Made by a program: the position numbers and the translations under genes. A stretch of 13,176 nucleotides of DNA. Source: Fidelibacterota bacterium UBA6817 (GTDB lineage Bacteria; Fidelibacterota; Fidelibacteria; Fidelibacterales; Fidelibacteraceae). Positions within the stretch are counted from its first letter, which is position 1. Each line of letters begins with the position of its first letter. The stretch is taken from NCBI GenBank assembly GCA_002452555.1, contig DKER01000062.1:1-13176 (forward strand), in the 5' to 3' direction. The notes beneath the pieces are model-generated. The model ran no database searches. It was given only the letters and a program-made list of their open reading frames with translations, and had not been told where the DNA came from. Positions 1-8,416 of this stretch are shown in pieces.

Positions 1-1018
1 GTTTCACTTTTGATCTGTCCTTATCCGTGGAAATAAACATAAAAACCACATTATCATCCTCTTTGTAGGCATGATACATCTGATGCATTTTGGGCAGAGC
101 CCTTCTGCACGGGCCGCACCAGGTTGCAAAAAAGTCCATAACAACCGTTTTCCCCTTCAATTCATCAGAACTGAATTTAGAGCCGTCCAGTTTTTCTATT
201 GTGAAATCCGGCAACGGTATGTTGATCTGAACTTTAGGCAAATTTTCTATTACACGATTTCGTGCACGAACAACCGCCTCTTCAACCATGCTGTCAACAG
301 CAGCTGTGGGATAAACAAGATTATCCCCGTATTCATAGGCCAGAGACAGTGCTTCTTCATGGTTTGGAGCATGTTTCAGGGCCTGAACAACCGATTCCAA
401 CGCCTGCTGATACCGATTCAGGGAAGCCTGAGCTTTTGAAAGGTTTATGAGAATCTCCGGATCTTCATACTCTTCAAGGATTTCATTATATATTTTTAAC
501 GCTTCTTCCACCATATCTTTCTTAACAAGATAATAAGCATACGTATCGAGTATCATACTTCGATACTGCGGTTCAGCTTCAATAATGTCAGCCGGTGAAT
601 ATCCCCTTTTCTTAAGCTGGATTGACAAGGCATCAATAAAATCATCCGTCCGGCATTTTTTTGACGCTTCCTGAATCAGGGAAAAAAGACGGTCTTCCAA
701 CACCTTGTTATCCCTGTTTTTCCATACAATGTTGTTGGCTAAGAGGGAAAATTGCAAATCATTGTGCGTCTGACGCGTTGCGTCCAGCACTTTTTGATAT
801 GTTTCATTATCTGTTCCCCAAACCAACGGAAAAAGTCTGTCCGTTATGCGGAATTTCAACTCGGGTGAATCAATTTCATCAATGATTGGTAACGCATTTG
901 CAACAAACAGGGAATCCGATTCATAATCCAGAATTTTTTCGATTTTGTTTTCTGTAGGTTTAACGGCACATCCAACTGCAAATATGATTATCACGGCACA
1001 TACAAGAATTTTTTTCAT
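1..1018 (-). CDS. TPR-TlpA thioredoxin lipoprotein (3' end cut by window)
   Basis: A membrane-anchored thiol-disulfide oxidoreductase, probably facing the periplasm. I translated 339 codons; the C-terminus lies beyond position 1. Residues 1-17 form a lipoprotein signal ending in A-V-G-C, with C17 as the predicted lipidated cysteine. Residues 18-150 are helical with no recognised domain. About 155-225 looks like one or two TPR units (paired helices with the A-L-x-I-Y and Q-A-L-E patterns). From about 266 comes a TlpA/AhpC-type thioredoxin fold with the catalytic W300-C301-G-P-C304 (bases 107-121). The start ATG at 1016-1018 has an AAGGA-type ribosome site upstream. It lies 20 nt downstream of the 137-residue gene, so co-transcription is likely. 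TlpA proteins usually reduce or isomerise exported thiols, for example in cytochrome c maturation; the substrate here is unknown. The domain call is firm, the role is inferred. Confidence 0.9.
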   Translation of the reverse strand, partial: MKKILVCAVIIIFAVGCAVKPTENKIEKILDYESDSLFVANALPIIDEIDSPELKFRITDRLFPLVWGTDNETYQKVLDATRQTHNDLQFSLLANNIVWKNRDNKVLEDRLFSLIQEASKKCRTDDFIDALSIQLKKRGYSPADIIEAEPQYRSMILDTYAYYLVKKDMVEEALKIYNEILEEYEDPEILINLSKAQASLNRYQQALESVVQALKHAPNHEEALSLAYEYGDNLVYPTAAVDSMVEEAVVRARNRVIENLPKVQINIPLPDFTIEKLDGSKFSSDELKGKTVVMDFFATWCGPCRRALPKMHQMYHAYKEDDNVVFMFISTDKDRSKVK

Positions 1019-1038
1019 AAAGTTGATCCTTCTGTTTA

Positions 1039-1452
1039 TCAGAGATTTTTTATCCCAATATCCATAATAAATTTCTCACCATCATGTTGTACATCAAGAA
1101 TCTGTACGGCATGAGAATATTTTTCGATCATCGCCTCCGTATCAAGTATCAAATAGGGCATCTTAATGGTAAGAATGTTATTGCTGTATTTTTTAATAAA
1201 ATGATCGGAAACCGGTAATATTTTATTCAGGATATTGCTTTTGGACAGAACTTTGAATATTACATTGGGTTTTAAAAATGAATCAAACGTCAGTGTCACA
1301 GGTATATCAATGGATAATGAGGGAATTTTAATTTCCCCTTTAGCCGTTTTTTCATCAACAGAAACAATATTTCTGACAGGGATGTTCTCTGCTTCGAAAT
1401 ATCGTGTATACAAGTCCAAAATTTCATCAATGGTCACTTCAATTTTTGCCAT
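1039..1452 (-). CDS. Unrecognised 137-residue protein
   Basis: I do not recognise this protein. It is predicted at 137 residues with no signal peptide, no membrane helix and no cysteine. It opens with an acidic amphipathic helix (about residues 5-22). The middle alternates hydrophobic and polar residues, as expected for beta strands (about 27-60), followed by a helix-strand tail rich in I, L and K. The overall pattern could suit a small beta-rich binding protein, but that is a guess. The start at 1450-1452 is preferred over an in-frame codon 21 nt upstream because a perfect AGGAGG (1461-1466) sits 8 nt before it. It lies 100 nt after the DUF4340 gene and 20 nt before the TlpA lipoprotein. Conservation next to the ABC cluster would be the best clue to its role. 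Confidence 0.8.
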   Translation of the reverse strand: MAKIEVTIDEILDLYTRYFEAENIPVRNIVSVDEKTAKGEIKIPSLSIDIPVTLTFDSFLKPNVIFKVLSKSNILNKILPVSDHFIKKYSNNILTIKMPYLILDTEAMIEKYSHAVQILDVQHDGEKFIMDIGIKNL

Positions 1453-1552
1453 TCTTCTTCCCTCCTGAATCAAAACTCAATAATATCCGAAACTTTTCAG
1501 ACAATTACAGCAATCAATTAACTGTTTTGCCTTATCATAACGGATGGCATGA
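1453..1552. other. 100-nt spacer between DUF4340 gene and orphan gene
   Basis: No gene is visible. Apart from the AGGAGG site of the downstream gene (1461-1466), the minus strand has a TATTAT hexamer (1480-1485) that could be a -10 box, but no convincing -35 box stands 16-18 nt upstream. There is no hairpin followed by a T run. Whether the orphan gene is read from the ABC operon or from its own promoter cannot be decided here. Confidence 0.4.
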
Positions 1553-2077
1553 TTATTCCTCAAACCAATATTCAGGATACGGAAACAATTCGCGGCTGAG
1601 TTTTAAATCCACTTGGTAAACATTGGGATCATGCGCATAGCGGAGATTATCTCTGAGAGGCGATGTGTTGGATATCCCCACATATACATCACCTAAAACG
1701 TCACTGTCCTTGTCTGTAAGAACTAATCTGAAAGCCCGCTGTTCCGTAATATTATACTGAGAATAAAAGTCAGGATTGGATGAAAGAAAGTCTCCTCGGT
1801 TCATCCGGGTGATCACATTCAGAAATCGTTCAACTTTTTCCTGATCAACCCAGCCGGAATCCGGTTCAATAAAAACCCACACCGAATCGTCCAATCCGAG
1901 TGTTACTTTTTCAATCCCCCTGGTCAGGGTAAAACCATGAATATCCTCCACGTTAAAATCAAAAACCGGTATTGTTTTGGCTTCAAATCGCTTTTCACGG
2001 TTCTGAATAACCCAGAGAATGATCAGTCCTGTTAAAAGAATCACAACATATCGTAACCAGTTAAAACGTTTATCCAT
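1553..2077 (-). CDS. DUF4340 domain membrane-anchored protein
   Basis: A 174-residue protein with a single N-terminal membrane helix (about residues 8-24). A soluble DUF4340-type domain follows, with strands around F-D-F-N-V and V-T-L-G-L-D, a W-V-F-I-E-P strand, and a conserved-looking Y-V-G-I-S segment near residue 130. DUF4340 proteins are regularly encoded after GldG-type proteins (ABC_transp_aux) and are thought to be extracytoplasmic partners of that ABC transporter; their biochemical role is not established. This copy has about one domain unit, at the short end for the family. The start ATG (2075-2077) overlaps the end of the upstream gene by 8 nt and has GGAGG six nt upstream, which rejects a 21-residue N-terminal extension. 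The overlap suggests translational coupling with the GldG-like gene. Confidence 0.82.
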   Translation of the reverse strand: MDKRFNWLRYVVILLTGLIILWVIQNREKRFEAKTIPVFDFNVEDIHGFTLTRGIEKVTLGLDDSVWVFIEPDSGWVDQEKVERFLNVITRMNRGDFLSSNPDFYSQYNITEQRAFRLVLTDKDSDVLGDVYVGISNTSPLRDNLRYAHDPNVYQVDLKLSRELFPYPEYWFEE

Positions 2078-3677
2078 AGTTTTCCTCCAGTAAACGGCGT
2101 TTTTTCTTTTTACGGGCTGACATGATAATGGCCAACACAAGAACTAAAGCAGACGGCAAAATAATATTGAGCCATTTCCAGAATTTGCGGGCAGTTTCAG
2201 ATGCCATGACTTCCTGTTTAAGGGGACGGATACGAATACCCCGGTTGCGGATGGTCACCAATTCTTCATCTCCGGACAGAACATCAGTTGCATTCAAAAT
2301 GAACGCCAGATTTTCAGGACTGCCCCCTCCCCGTTTATCATCGAAATACCGGTTATCAGAGATAAGCAGGATTTGTGCATTGTCGGTACCGGGCAGAAAA
2401 TCCTCCCGGGATGAAAAATCCGTAATATCCTTAAAGAAACTTTCTGCACGACCTGACCGGAGCACGGCTACAACAGCTGATTGTCTGTTAAATTTCTTAA
2501 TCTGTTCATTTTCCACAGGATAAATATTGTACCCCTGACGGAGTGAATAATTTTCTCCTCGCCCGGGAACAGGAAAATACCCTTCGGGAATAGAACCGCT
2601 GCTGCCGGATGTCCACAGCAGGGGCTCAAATCCGATGCCCTCACGGGCAGGTGATATTTCATGTGCAAAAAAGACCCTAACTTCATCCAGTCCGGCTACA
2701 ATGGGATTGGTCTCATTAAATTTTCGTATGACTGGGATAAAAGGATAATCAATTGCATTGGTAAACCGGAAAATTCCCTGCTGCTGTTGAATCTGTATCT
2801 GGCTGCAGTGTTTGTCAATAATGATATCCGGATTAATCTGCAATCCATAGTGTTCCAAAAAGCTAAAGATATTTGAAGCTACAGACTCGGCGATTCCTTC
2901 CTGAACTTTTGCTTCCTGTCGAGCCTGGGATATAAATAATTTTCCTCCGCGAATGAGAAACTGATCCAGATTAAAAAGTTCTTCCAGCGTCAGGGAATCT
3001 AAAACTCCGTTCATCAGAATCAGATTTACATCACCGGGAACAGGTTTATTCAAAACCGGATTCGTGACCATATACGTCTGTTTGAGAAATTGACTCACAT
3101 TCTTTACGGAAGCATCTATACCGTCCCCGGCAATCAAACCGATTTTTTTCAAATCTTTTGCCAAGATCTTTTTAATGGATGCTGTCAGATCATATTCTAG
3201 TCCGTCTGTTGACTGTATGAACGGTAAAACTTCGCGTTTATCCTGAAAGAGAAGAACCAATCCCATATAGACATTTTTAATTTCCAATTTATCATTTTCA
3301 ATAACCCTGAGCTGAACGGGAGGTATCCGATATGATTCTGCTTCCTGTTTATTTTTTTCGCTTTCATCGGGATTGACAAATTCAAAATGAAAATTTCCTT
3401 TGGAATATGCTCTGTATTCTTCAAGGATATCCTGCAGATACCGTCTTGAATTCACATATTCTCCCGGCAGATCAGCAGAAAAATAGACCCGGGCAGTCAT
3501 CCTGTCATCCAATTTTTCAATGATCTGTTTACTGGATTCAGAGAGAGAATACACTTTTCCCTGACTGACATCCCATCGAAAAAACAGGGAACGGGAAATT
3601 ATGTTAATCACGATCAGGATCAGAGCCAAGAGGAATATGTTCAGAACAAATTGCTTTTTATTGGTTATAAGAGCCAT
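2070..3677 (-). CDS. GldG-family ABC transporter auxiliary protein
   Basis: A 535-residue protein of the GldG/ABC_transp_aux family. It has an N-terminal membrane helix (about 10-27) and a large extracytoplasmic region that begins with the typical segment on a Y-S-L-S-E-S-S motif near residue 45. Single-residue hydrophobic strands follow, and a C-terminal helix (about 502-521) ends in a K/R-rich cytoplasmic tail. The architecture, one soluble domain between two terminal helices, is what the family shows. These proteins pair with a GldF-type permease and a GldA-type ATPase; in Bacteroidetes the trio is needed for gliding, while related sets occur in many non-gliders with unknown cargo. The start at 3675-3677 is preferred because GGAGG (3683-3687) precedes it by 5 nt; it begins 2 nt after the permease stop. 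The family call is strong, the substrate unknown. Confidence 0.87.
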   Translation of the reverse strand: MALITNKKQFVLNIFLLALILIVINIISRSLFFRWDVSQGKVYSLSESSKQIIEKLDDRMTARVYFSADLPGEYVNSRRYLQDILEEYRAYSKGNFHFEFVNPDESEKNKQEAESYRIPPVQLRVIENDKLEIKNVYMGLVLLFQDKREVLPFIQSTDGLEYDLTASIKKILAKDLKKIGLIAGDGIDASVKNVSQFLKQTYMVTNPVLNKPVPGDVNLILMNGVLDSLTLEELFNLDQFLIRGGKLFISQARQEAKVQEGIAESVASNIFSFLEHYGLQINPDIIIDKHCSQIQIQQQQGIFRFTNAIDYPFIPVIRKFNETNPIVAGLDEVRVFFAHEISPAREGIGFEPLLWTSGSSGSIPEGYFPVPGRGENYSLRQGYNIYPVENEQIKKFNRQSAVVAVLRSGRAESFFKDITDFSSREDFLPGTDNAQILLISDNRYFDDKRGGGSPENLAFILNATDVLSGDEELVTIRNRGIRIRPLKQEVMASETARKFWKWLNIILPSALVLVLAIIMSARKKKKRRLLEENYG

Positions 3678-3679
3678 GG

Positions 3680-4393
3680 TTACCTCCATTTCCGAATTTC
3701 AAGCACTCGTATTGAAAGTGTGAGAAAAAAGAAGATCATCGAGAAAAAATAGATCAGATTTCTTGAATCGATCACACCTCTCCGAATATTGCTGAAATGA
3801 TATTCTATACTCAAAAACTGCAGAATTCCCGCCATAAAAGAAGGAACAAACAGGAGAATTTTATCCAGGAGAAAGAGGATAAAAATAATGACAAAGCTGA
3901 TAAGGAACGACGTTATCTGATTATTTGAAACAGCACTGCCCAGGAGTCCGATCGATGCATAAACGGCACCAACGAGGACCAGTCCTGCGTACCCGGCCAG
4001 CAAAGCACCCGGATCAGGATTCGTACCTACAAATAAAAGGGTTATAAAATGAACCAGCGTAAAAGACAGACCGATACTGATCAAGACAACGGAAGCAAAG
4101 AATTTCCCCAAAACAATATCTGCCTCCTGTACAGGCAGAGTTGTGAGAAATTCCATCGTTCCCGCATGATTCTCCCTTGCCAGCAACCCCATGGTGATTG
4201 CCGGAATAAAAAAGAGAAAAACAACCGGAACCGTATTGAACAGAATTCTTAAATCGGACTGACCAACCAGAAAAAAGGAACTGGTAAAAAACCATCCGGT
4301 TATGAGAAGAAAAATGATAAAGGTTATGTAAGCAACAGCACTGTCAAAATATGCGCTCATTTCTTTACGGTAAATTAGACGGATATTACTCAT
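3680..4393 (-). CDS. ABC-2 type permease, GldF-like
   Basis: The membrane subunit of the ABC transporter, 237 residues with six predicted helices (about 20-42, 54-72, 97-122, 133-153, 160-182, 212-230). Family signatures are the T-L-P-V-x-E-A-D-I-V-L-G-K segment (85-97), which forms a cytoplasmic coupling region after A-R-E-N-H-A-G-T-M-E, and the R-R-G-V-I-D-S-R segment (204-211) before the last helix. These match the GldF/NosY-like ABC-2 group. The length is normal for the family. The start overlaps the ATPase stop in an ATGA arrangement (4390-4393), with a G-rich ribosome site just upstream inside the ATPase gene. This indicates coupled translation of the two core subunits. What is moved or mechanically driven cannot be read from the sequence. 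Confidence 0.9.
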   Translation of the reverse strand: MSNIRLIYRKEMSAYFDSAVAYITFIIFLLITGWFFTSSFFLVGQSDLRILFNTVPVVFLFFIPAITMGLLARENHAGTMEFLTTLPVQEADIVLGKFFASVVLISIGLSFTLVHFITLLFVGTNPDPGALLAGYAGLVLVGAVYASIGLLGSAVSNNQITSFLISFVIIFILFLLDKILLFVPSFMAGILQFLSIEYHFSNIRRGVIDSRNLIYFFSMIFFFLTLSIRVLEIRKWR

Positions 4394-5328
4394 GCCTCCC
4401 CTCCTTCTTTCACGGTGAGTATTCTGAACATATCTTCAAGGGATGTGCGATGCCGGGTCATTTCCAAAATTTCCCATTTTCGGGCTACGGCACATTTAAA
4501 AACATCCTTTCTCAAATCCAGTTTGTTGGGATATTCAAGAACAATCTTTCGGACCGGTCCGTTTGAAAGAGTTTCTACAATTTTTAAATCCGGATGCAGT
4601 TTTGACAAGGGACTGACATCATCTGCGTTTTCAACTTCGAGGTGCAGCCGTGTTAAGCCCATGAAACTGCCCATTATTTCATCGATGGTGCCATCGGCGG
4701 CAATTTTTCCCTGATTGATAATGATCATCCGGTCTGCCGTTGCCTGTATTTCCTGAAGAATATGCGATGAAATGACAACTGTCTTTTCTTTTCCCAGTTG
4801 TTTGATCAGATTCCGGATCTCCACAATCTGATTGGGATCAAGTCCGGTTGTGGGTTCATCCAAGATCAAAATTTCAGGATTATGAAAAATAGCCTGTGCC
4901 AGGCCGGTTCTCTGTCTGTAACCCTTGGACAGTTCAGATATCTTTTTTTGTATAACACCTTTCAGACCGCACAACTCTGAAACTTCCTTTAGCCGAATCG
5001 TAAACGCATTTCCTTCGATACCCCGGACAGCCGCTGTAAAGCGCAAGAAATCATAGACAGTCATTTCGGGATACAGGGGATTATTTTCCGGAAGATATCC
5101 GATTACTTTCCGGATATTCAGCGAATCATCAAGAACATTCATATCATTGATATAAATGTTGCCTGCCGTTGGCGTCAGATAGGAAGTCATAATGCGTAAT
5201 GTCGTGGATTTTCCGGCTCCGTTCGGGCCTAAAAAACCCAGGATCTCTCCATCCCTGACTTCAAACGAAATATCATCAACAGCCGTCAGGTTTCCGTAGT
5301 TCTTCGTAAGATGTTCAACTTTGATCAT
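4390..5328 (-). CDS. ABC transporter ATPase, GldA-like
   Basis: The cytoplasmic ATPase of the ABC cluster, 312 residues. It carries Walker A G-P-N-G-A-G-K-S-T (34-42, K40), the signature L-S-K-G-Y (133-137), Walker B I-L-I-L-D-E (153-158) and switch H189. The Q-loop position reads Y-L-P-E-N (78-82), so glutamate takes the place of the usual glutamine; this is common in ABC-2 exporters of the CcmA/NatA/GldA group. About 90 residues after the nucleotide domain form a C-terminal region typical of these exporters. ATG at 5326-5328 has GAGAGGAAA just upstream. This is the first gene of a unit that continues through the permease, the GldG-like protein and the DUF4340 protein. The ATPase call is certain; assignment to the GldA subgroup rests mainly on its neighbours. 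Confidence 0.93.
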   Translation of the reverse strand: MIKVEHLTKNYGNLTAVDDISFEVRDGEILGFLGPNGAGKSTTLRIMTSYLTPTAGNIYINDMNVLDDSLNIRKVIGYLPENNPLYPEMTVYDFLRFTAAVRGIEGNAFTIRLKEVSELCGLKGVIQKKISELSKGYRQRTGLAQAIFHNPEILILDEPTTGLDPNQIVEIRNLIKQLGKEKTVVISSHILQEIQATADRMIIINQGKIAADGTIDEIMGSFMGLTRLHLEVENADDVSPLSKLHPDLKIVETLSNGPVRKIVLEYPNKLDLRKDVFKCAVARKWEILEMTRHRTSLEDMFRILTVKEGGEA

Positions 5329-5480
5329 AGTTTCCTCTCAGTTACAGTCATTCAAATATAAAATGGCAATATATTGAACCGGTTTTTTTCACAAAATAGT
5401 TTGCAAAAAGTTCCCGGACTTTTTCATGCGGAGAAACTTGCAGTCGTATACCATTTTTTGTCTCGGCCGGCTGATATTAT
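5329..5480. other. 152-nt spacer between helicase and ABC operon
   Basis: Contains no supportable gene. On the minus strand it carries a short A/T-rich hairpin (listed separately) followed by AT-rich sequence with several TATATT-like stretches (about 5355-5390), where a promoter for the ABC operon could lie. No spacing-correct -35/-10 pair stands out. The ribosome site of the ATPase gene is at its low end. Confidence 0.4.
5405..5424 (-). terminator. Weak hairpin, possible terminator after helicase gene
   Basis: A 7-bp perfect inverted repeat (AAAAAGT and ACTTTTT) encloses the six-base loop CCGGGA on the minus strand. It lies about 56 nt after the helicase stop. The stem is A/T-rich with a T-tract as its own right arm, so it could act in either direction, but with only one G-C-type closing pair it is weak. 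The position, between two transcription units, is the main argument. Confidence 0.3.
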
Positions 5481-8399
5481 TCATCGATTCATTCGTTTTC
5501 TGGTAAACCAGAAGTGCATTTTTTTAAAGAGATCTTCCGGGGATTTCACATAAGAATACCGTCCGGGAAGAGATTCCATAAATAACCGTCCGTATTGTTT
5601 AAAACTCAGACGATTGTCAAGAAATAATGCGATGCCTGTATCATTCCGGTTACGGATCAGGCGACCGAAACCCTGTTTGAATTTGATCACTGCTTCCGGA
5701 ACAGAGTATTCCAGGAACGGATTTTTTCCGCTTGCCTTTAACTTTTCCGTAATCGCCTCAATGATGGGCTCGGTCGGCACGGCAAAGGGAAGTTTTAACA
5801 TGACAAGCATCTCTAGCGCATCCCCCGGAATATCCACACCTTCCCAAAAGGATTCGGTACCGATCAGGGTTGCATTCCCCATATCTTTGAACCGGCTTAA
5901 CAGAGCCGTTCTTGATGCAGATCCCGCCTGATAAATCAATGGAACATTTTCCTCCTTATACGGAACGTGCATCAATTCGCTAAGGACTTTAATCGACTGA
6001 TATGATGTGGTCAAGACCAGCATTCCCGGTTGATAACGGGCAGCAATTTCGTTCAATAAACCGGCAACATTTTCTTCAAATTTCGGATTGCCCGGATCTC
6101 CCAAAAATGTTGGAACCCAAACAGCACACTGGGCAGGATAATCAAAAGGGCTGTCATAAATTTGTGTATTGAGACACGCAGGATCCATTCGGGAAAAACC
6201 CGTGCTGTTAACAAAATAATCAAACGAACCGGCAATTGTCAAGGTTGCCGATGTGGCAATTACGGTATGTTTTGTCTTGAGAATTCTTTCATATATATAG
6301 GTGTCCACAGAGAGGGGAACAGCATAAAGACCGATATTGATACTTTTCTGATCCACGGGCACTTCATACCAGTATACCCAGTCTTCCTGATCCGGTTTCA
6401 AAATAACTTCAAGATTGAGAATGAGCTCCTGGAATGATTCCAGCGCCGTGCCGAAATCATCCAAAACAGTCGTCAGTTTCAATCGTTCACCCGCACTCAG
6501 TTTATCAATAATCTCTTTGAATGACTGGAAACTGTTCAAAACTTTCTTCATATCCCGGATCAAATTGTCGGCAATTGGGCCCATACTTTCCCCGGAAAAG
6601 GGGTTGTTATCGGGTTTATAACGAACTTTCAGACTGTATTTTTGAAACGGATTCCGCACATTGGTATTCACATAATCAAGGAATAAACCAAAAAATTGTC
6701 GGGTTTTTTTCTGTAAAGCAGCCGTTTCGCTTTCCAGGGCAGTGATACGTTTGATCAGCGATTCGATCAGCGAATCGGAAACCGACAATTTATTGATCAT
6801 CCTGTTGAGGAGGACAAGGAGTCCAAAATTATCTCTGCCGGGTTTAAAAAATGTTTCCAGAACCTGATCAATAACCCATTGTCCCGATTCAAGTGCAAAA
6901 TATTTATACGCACTTTTGGTCAGATTGTGGGCTTCATCAATAATTAGAATCGGATGATCGGGAAGAACCTGATTATCGGACGCAGCGTCACTTAAAAGCA
7001 GAGAGTGATTAACGACCACAAGGTCTGATTTCTGTGCTTTCCATCGAATTTTTCCCAAATAGCATCCGTTGTGTGAGGAACAGCGTTTGGTTGTACAATA
7101 CCCCTTTTCACTGCATATCTTACTCCAGATTGTTGTAAAACGCGACGCTCTGAATCCGCTGTTTTCCTCAATATCACCGGTTTTAGTTTCCCTTAACCAC
7201 ACGATCAAAGGCAGGACATCGGGACGCTCAAAAACATCAACGGCGCCGTCCATATTGGCAAAAAACTGTTCCCACCGGGTCAGGCAGATATAATTCTTTC
7301 GGCCTTTTAACAGACTGGCGGTAAAATCTTTATCTATGTGATCCCGGATAAAGGGGATTTCTTTATTAAAAAGCTGTTCCTGCAACGCTTTAGTATTGGA
7401 GGAAACGACAACTGAAAAACGAGCATCCCTGTTTTTTTGGACCCATTTTATTGACGGAATCAGATAAGCCAGCGACTTTCCCACACCAGTTCCCGCTTCA
7501 GCTACAAGACTATCCCCTTTGTTGAGGGCTGTCACGATATCCGAGGCATATTTGATCTGGCCCAGGCGCAATTCATAACCGGGCAATTTTCTGGATAATA
7601 TGCCCTTCATACCAAAAACATCCTGTATGTCCCGGGGATTTACTTTTTGAAGGGTGAAATTATCAATGTCTTCTAACGGTTCATCATCCTTCTTGTTAAA
7701 ATCGCCAATGGCATTGGGAGGCACGGGAACCAGGGGTTCCAGCGTTTCTTTTTTCGTCCGTCCATGTTCCTTATAGACTTGAAGAAAGCGATGAAAAAGC
7801 CAGGTATTGGGTGCTTGGGGAAGCGGTGCGGAAATGATTGCAAGCTGTTCAAATATGGGGTAATCGTAATAATACATAATATTCAACAGTTTCAGCAACA
7901 GGCGGCCGGTATTTTCCGTATCAACATCAGCCCGGTGTGCTCCTTCCGTTTGCAGGTTGAAATGAGCGGCAAGGGATTCAAGTTTTCTGTCCGGAAGATA
8001 ATACAGAAAGATCCGAGATAACTCTACTGTATCAAGGATAGAATTGGTCAAAGGTTCTGACAGATGAGGAATAAGAAATCCCAGATCAAATTTTACGTTG
8101 TGTCCAACCAACGGCACATCCCCAAAAAAGTCCAGAACTTCATGTACCCGTTCCGAAAAGTGTTTCTCATTGATGACCATATCATCCGTTATCCGGGTTA
8201 ATTGCCGGATAAAGTCCGGAATCGGTTCGTTGGGTTTACAGAAAAATGCTTTGGTTTCTTTTAATACGCCATCAACAAAAAGGGATCCGGAAAATTGGAT
8301 AATATCACAGTTTTCCGGTTCAAGTCCGGTCGTTTCAAAATCAAAGGCAATAAAACGATCAAGTCCGATTTCCTTTAAAAAAGTTGGGGGATATCTCAT
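5481..8399 (-). CDS. dinG: DEDDh exonuclease-DinG-type Fe-S helicase fusion
   Basis: A 972-residue cytosolic DNA repair/replication enzyme with two parts. Residues 13-175 are a DnaQ/PolC-like 3'-5' exonuclease: Exo I D20-F-E22, Exo II H100-N..D105, Exo III H155..D160, the DEDDh set. After a charged linker (about 190-265) comes an XPD/DinG superfamily 2 helicase with motif I G303-T-G-V-G-K308-S, motif II D488-E-A-H491, and motif VI Q909-G-F-G-R-L-I-R916. Four cysteines, C372, C435, C440 and C446, have the spacing (x4, x5 for the last three) of the DinG Fe-S cluster ligands; C429 is an extra one. It starts at ATG 8397-8399 with GGAG upstream, 17 nt after the reductase gene. The family (Firmicutes-type DinG) unwinds or degrades DNA, possibly at R-loops or blocked forks; activity balance is inferred. 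Confidence 0.93.
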   Translation of the reverse strand: MRYPPTFLKEIGLDRFIAFDFETTGLEPENCDIIQFSGSLFVDGVLKETKAFFCKPNEPIPDFIRQLTRITDDMVINEKHFSERVHEVLDFFGDVPLVGHNVKFDLGFLIPHLSEPLTNSILDTVELSRIFLYYLPDRKLESLAAHFNLQTEGAHRADVDTENTGRLLLKLLNIMYYYDYPIFEQLAIISAPLPQAPNTWLFHRFLQVYKEHGRTKKETLEPLVPVPPNAIGDFNKKDDEPLEDIDNFTLQKVNPRDIQDVFGMKGILSRKLPGYELRLGQIKYASDIVTALNKGDSLVAEAGTGVGKSLAYLIPSIKWVQKNRDARFSVVVSSNTKALQEQLFNKEIPFIRDHIDKDFTASLLKGRKNYICLTRWEQFFANMDGAVDVFERPDVLPLIVWLRETKTGDIEENSGFRASRFTTIWSKICSEKGYCTTKRCSSHNGCYLGKIRWKAQKSDLVVVNHSLLLSDAASDNQVLPDHPILIIDEAHNLTKSAYKYFALESGQWVIDQVLETFFKPGRDNFGLLVLLNRMINKLSVSDSLIESLIKRITALESETAALQKKTRQFFGLFLDYVNTNVRNPFQKYSLKVRYKPDNNPFSGESMGPIADNLIRDMKKVLNSFQSFKEIIDKLSAGERLKLTTVLDDFGTALESFQELILNLEVILKPDQEDWVYWYEVPVDQKSINIGLYAVPLSVDTYIYERILKTKHTVIATSATLTIAGSFDYFVNSTGFSRMDPACLNTQIYDSPFDYPAQCAVWVPTFLGDPGNPKFEENVAGLLNEIAARYQPGMLVLTTSYQSIKVLSELMHVPYKEENVPLIYQAGSASRTALLSRFKDMGNATLIGTESFWEGVDIPGDALEMLVMLKLPFAVPTEPIIEAITEKLKASGKNPFLEYSVPEAVIKFKQGFGRLIRNRNDTGIALFLDNRLSFKQYGRLFMESLPGRYSYVKSPEDLFKKMHFWFTRKRMNR

Positions 8400-8416
8400 A
8401 AAACTCCAATGGGTTA

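Noticed and set aside
71..885. Plus-strand ORFs of 60-120 codons opposite the TlpA lipoprotein gene
   Set aside because: They lie opposite a clearly conserved minus-strand frame with a lipobox and W-C-G-P-C motif, have no ribosome sites and low-complexity antisense-type composition.
1499..1529. Imperfect palindrome around ACAG and CTGT in the 1453-1552 gap
   Set aside because: Only the outer four bases pair well; inner bases mismatch and no operator family is recognised.
2122..2523. 133-codon plus-strand ORF
   Set aside because: Antisense to the GldG-like gene, rich in S and R as expected from reversed codons, with no recognisable domain or ribosome site.
5391..5456. 21-codon minus-strand ORF in the gap before the ABC operon
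   Set aside because: No ribosome site before its ATG and its body is the A/T-rich hairpin; no sign of translation.
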